Positions 63,487 to 64,000 of a stretch of 64,000 nt of DNA are shown here, in pieces (position 1 is the first letter of the stretch; each line of letters opens with the position of its first letter). The stretch lies in contig CM041465.1 of the NCBI GenBank assembly GCA_023213395.1, positions 86,993,741-87,057,740 of the forward strand, read 5' to 3'. Source of the stretch: Cycas panzhihuaensis (lineage: Eukaryota; Cycadophyta). Both the position numbers and the translations under genes were made by a program. The notes below the pieces were generated by a model, which was not told the origin of the DNA, ran no database searches, and saw only the letters and a program-made list of their open reading frames with translations.

Positions 63487-64000
63487 TTCTCTCAACCTTT
63501 TGTTTAATTTTTTGAAATAAATAAATAAATATTTAAGAAACTTGGCGGCCACCGCTAATTTCTCTCATCGACCATGCTCACACCACTCTGCGATCCGGAG
63601 AAGATTAGAGGTGCGGCGGAAGTGTGATAAGGCTGCGGTAGTGACGAAGGGCGTGACGGACGGTCTTGTGACCCAATAATGGCAATCATTTTTTAATATA
63701 CAAAGTTTAAAAAAATTAGCTAAATTTCATATAATTTCAAATCCAGGTAAAAAGGGTATTGGCCCTTTTACACTCATCCTGTCTTATTTAATCACTTGTA
63801 GCCCTCACATTATTGTAACTTATATCTAAAGGCCATTTCACTTTTTCATACAATTTTTCCTTTTTATTTTTTAATTTTTATTTTACACGGGTTACTTGAA
63901 AATTTTGCCATAACTCCTCACTTAGTCATCGGTTTACGAAACCGTTTCATTGGGTCAAAAAAATTTGTAGATCAATTTTGACTAGTCATATGACCAATGT
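63487..64000 (+). other. Unassigned DNA to the right edge
   Basis: Contains an AAAT run at about 63515-63530 and a GC-richer patch at 63580-63670, then AT-rich DNA. No gene or repeat recognised. Confidence 0.4.

Overview
This is a 64-kb stretch of nuclear plant DNA made almost entirely of nested, decayed LTR retrotransposons. No convincing host gene is visible. The evidence for a plant is: Ty1/copia elements with plant-type initiator-tRNA primer sites and UBN2-type Gag; long-LTR Ty3/gypsy elements resembling the plant Tat/Ogre group; a plant-mobile-domain-like protein; and long AT-rich spacers. I cannot name the species. Element names used here (TatA-TatD, CopA-CopD) are labels local to this window.

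Layout. 1-7097 (minus strand): TatA (end of its 5' LTR plus the gag N-terminus, running off the left edge) is inserted in the gag of TatB. 7100-17861 (plus): CopA, an LTR-sharing head-to-tail array of a copia-like family with two 0.87-kb LTRs and two decayed gag copies, interrupted at 11155-13482 by a truncated CopB copy. 17862-30587 (plus): TatC, with a 2.8-kb 5' LTR, gag, protease, RT-RNase H and integrase, followed by a gene on the opposite strand; its 3' end is lost at a junction with CopB. 30588-42352 (plus): a second CopB copy with gag-protease-integrase-RT-RNase H and a 3' LTR; its leader holds about 3.8 kb of (TA)n-dominated microsatellite. 42353-60108 (plus): CopC, split by TatD. 42878-57695 (minus): TatD, the only element here with both LTRs and a probable target-site duplication; it has gag, protease, an extra RNase H and the opposite-strand gene, but no RT, retroviral-type RNase H or integrase. 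60109 to the right edge: a CopD LTR with primer site inserted in CopC, then T-rich repeats and unassigned DNA.

How the parts work together. TatC and TatD are two forms of one family. TatC holds the enzymes; TatD has lost them but keeps LTRs, gag, protease and the accessory genes, so it looks non-autonomous. Both carry an opposite-strand gene whose N-terminal half resembles the plant mobile domain, followed by an acidic 10-residue repeat linker and a coiled-coil tail, with a candidate intron at the same place in both. This antisense gene and the additional RNase H downstream of it are the most interesting content. All genes carry stops and frameshifts, many of them consistent with C-to-T decay of methylated DNA, so everything here is probably inactive.
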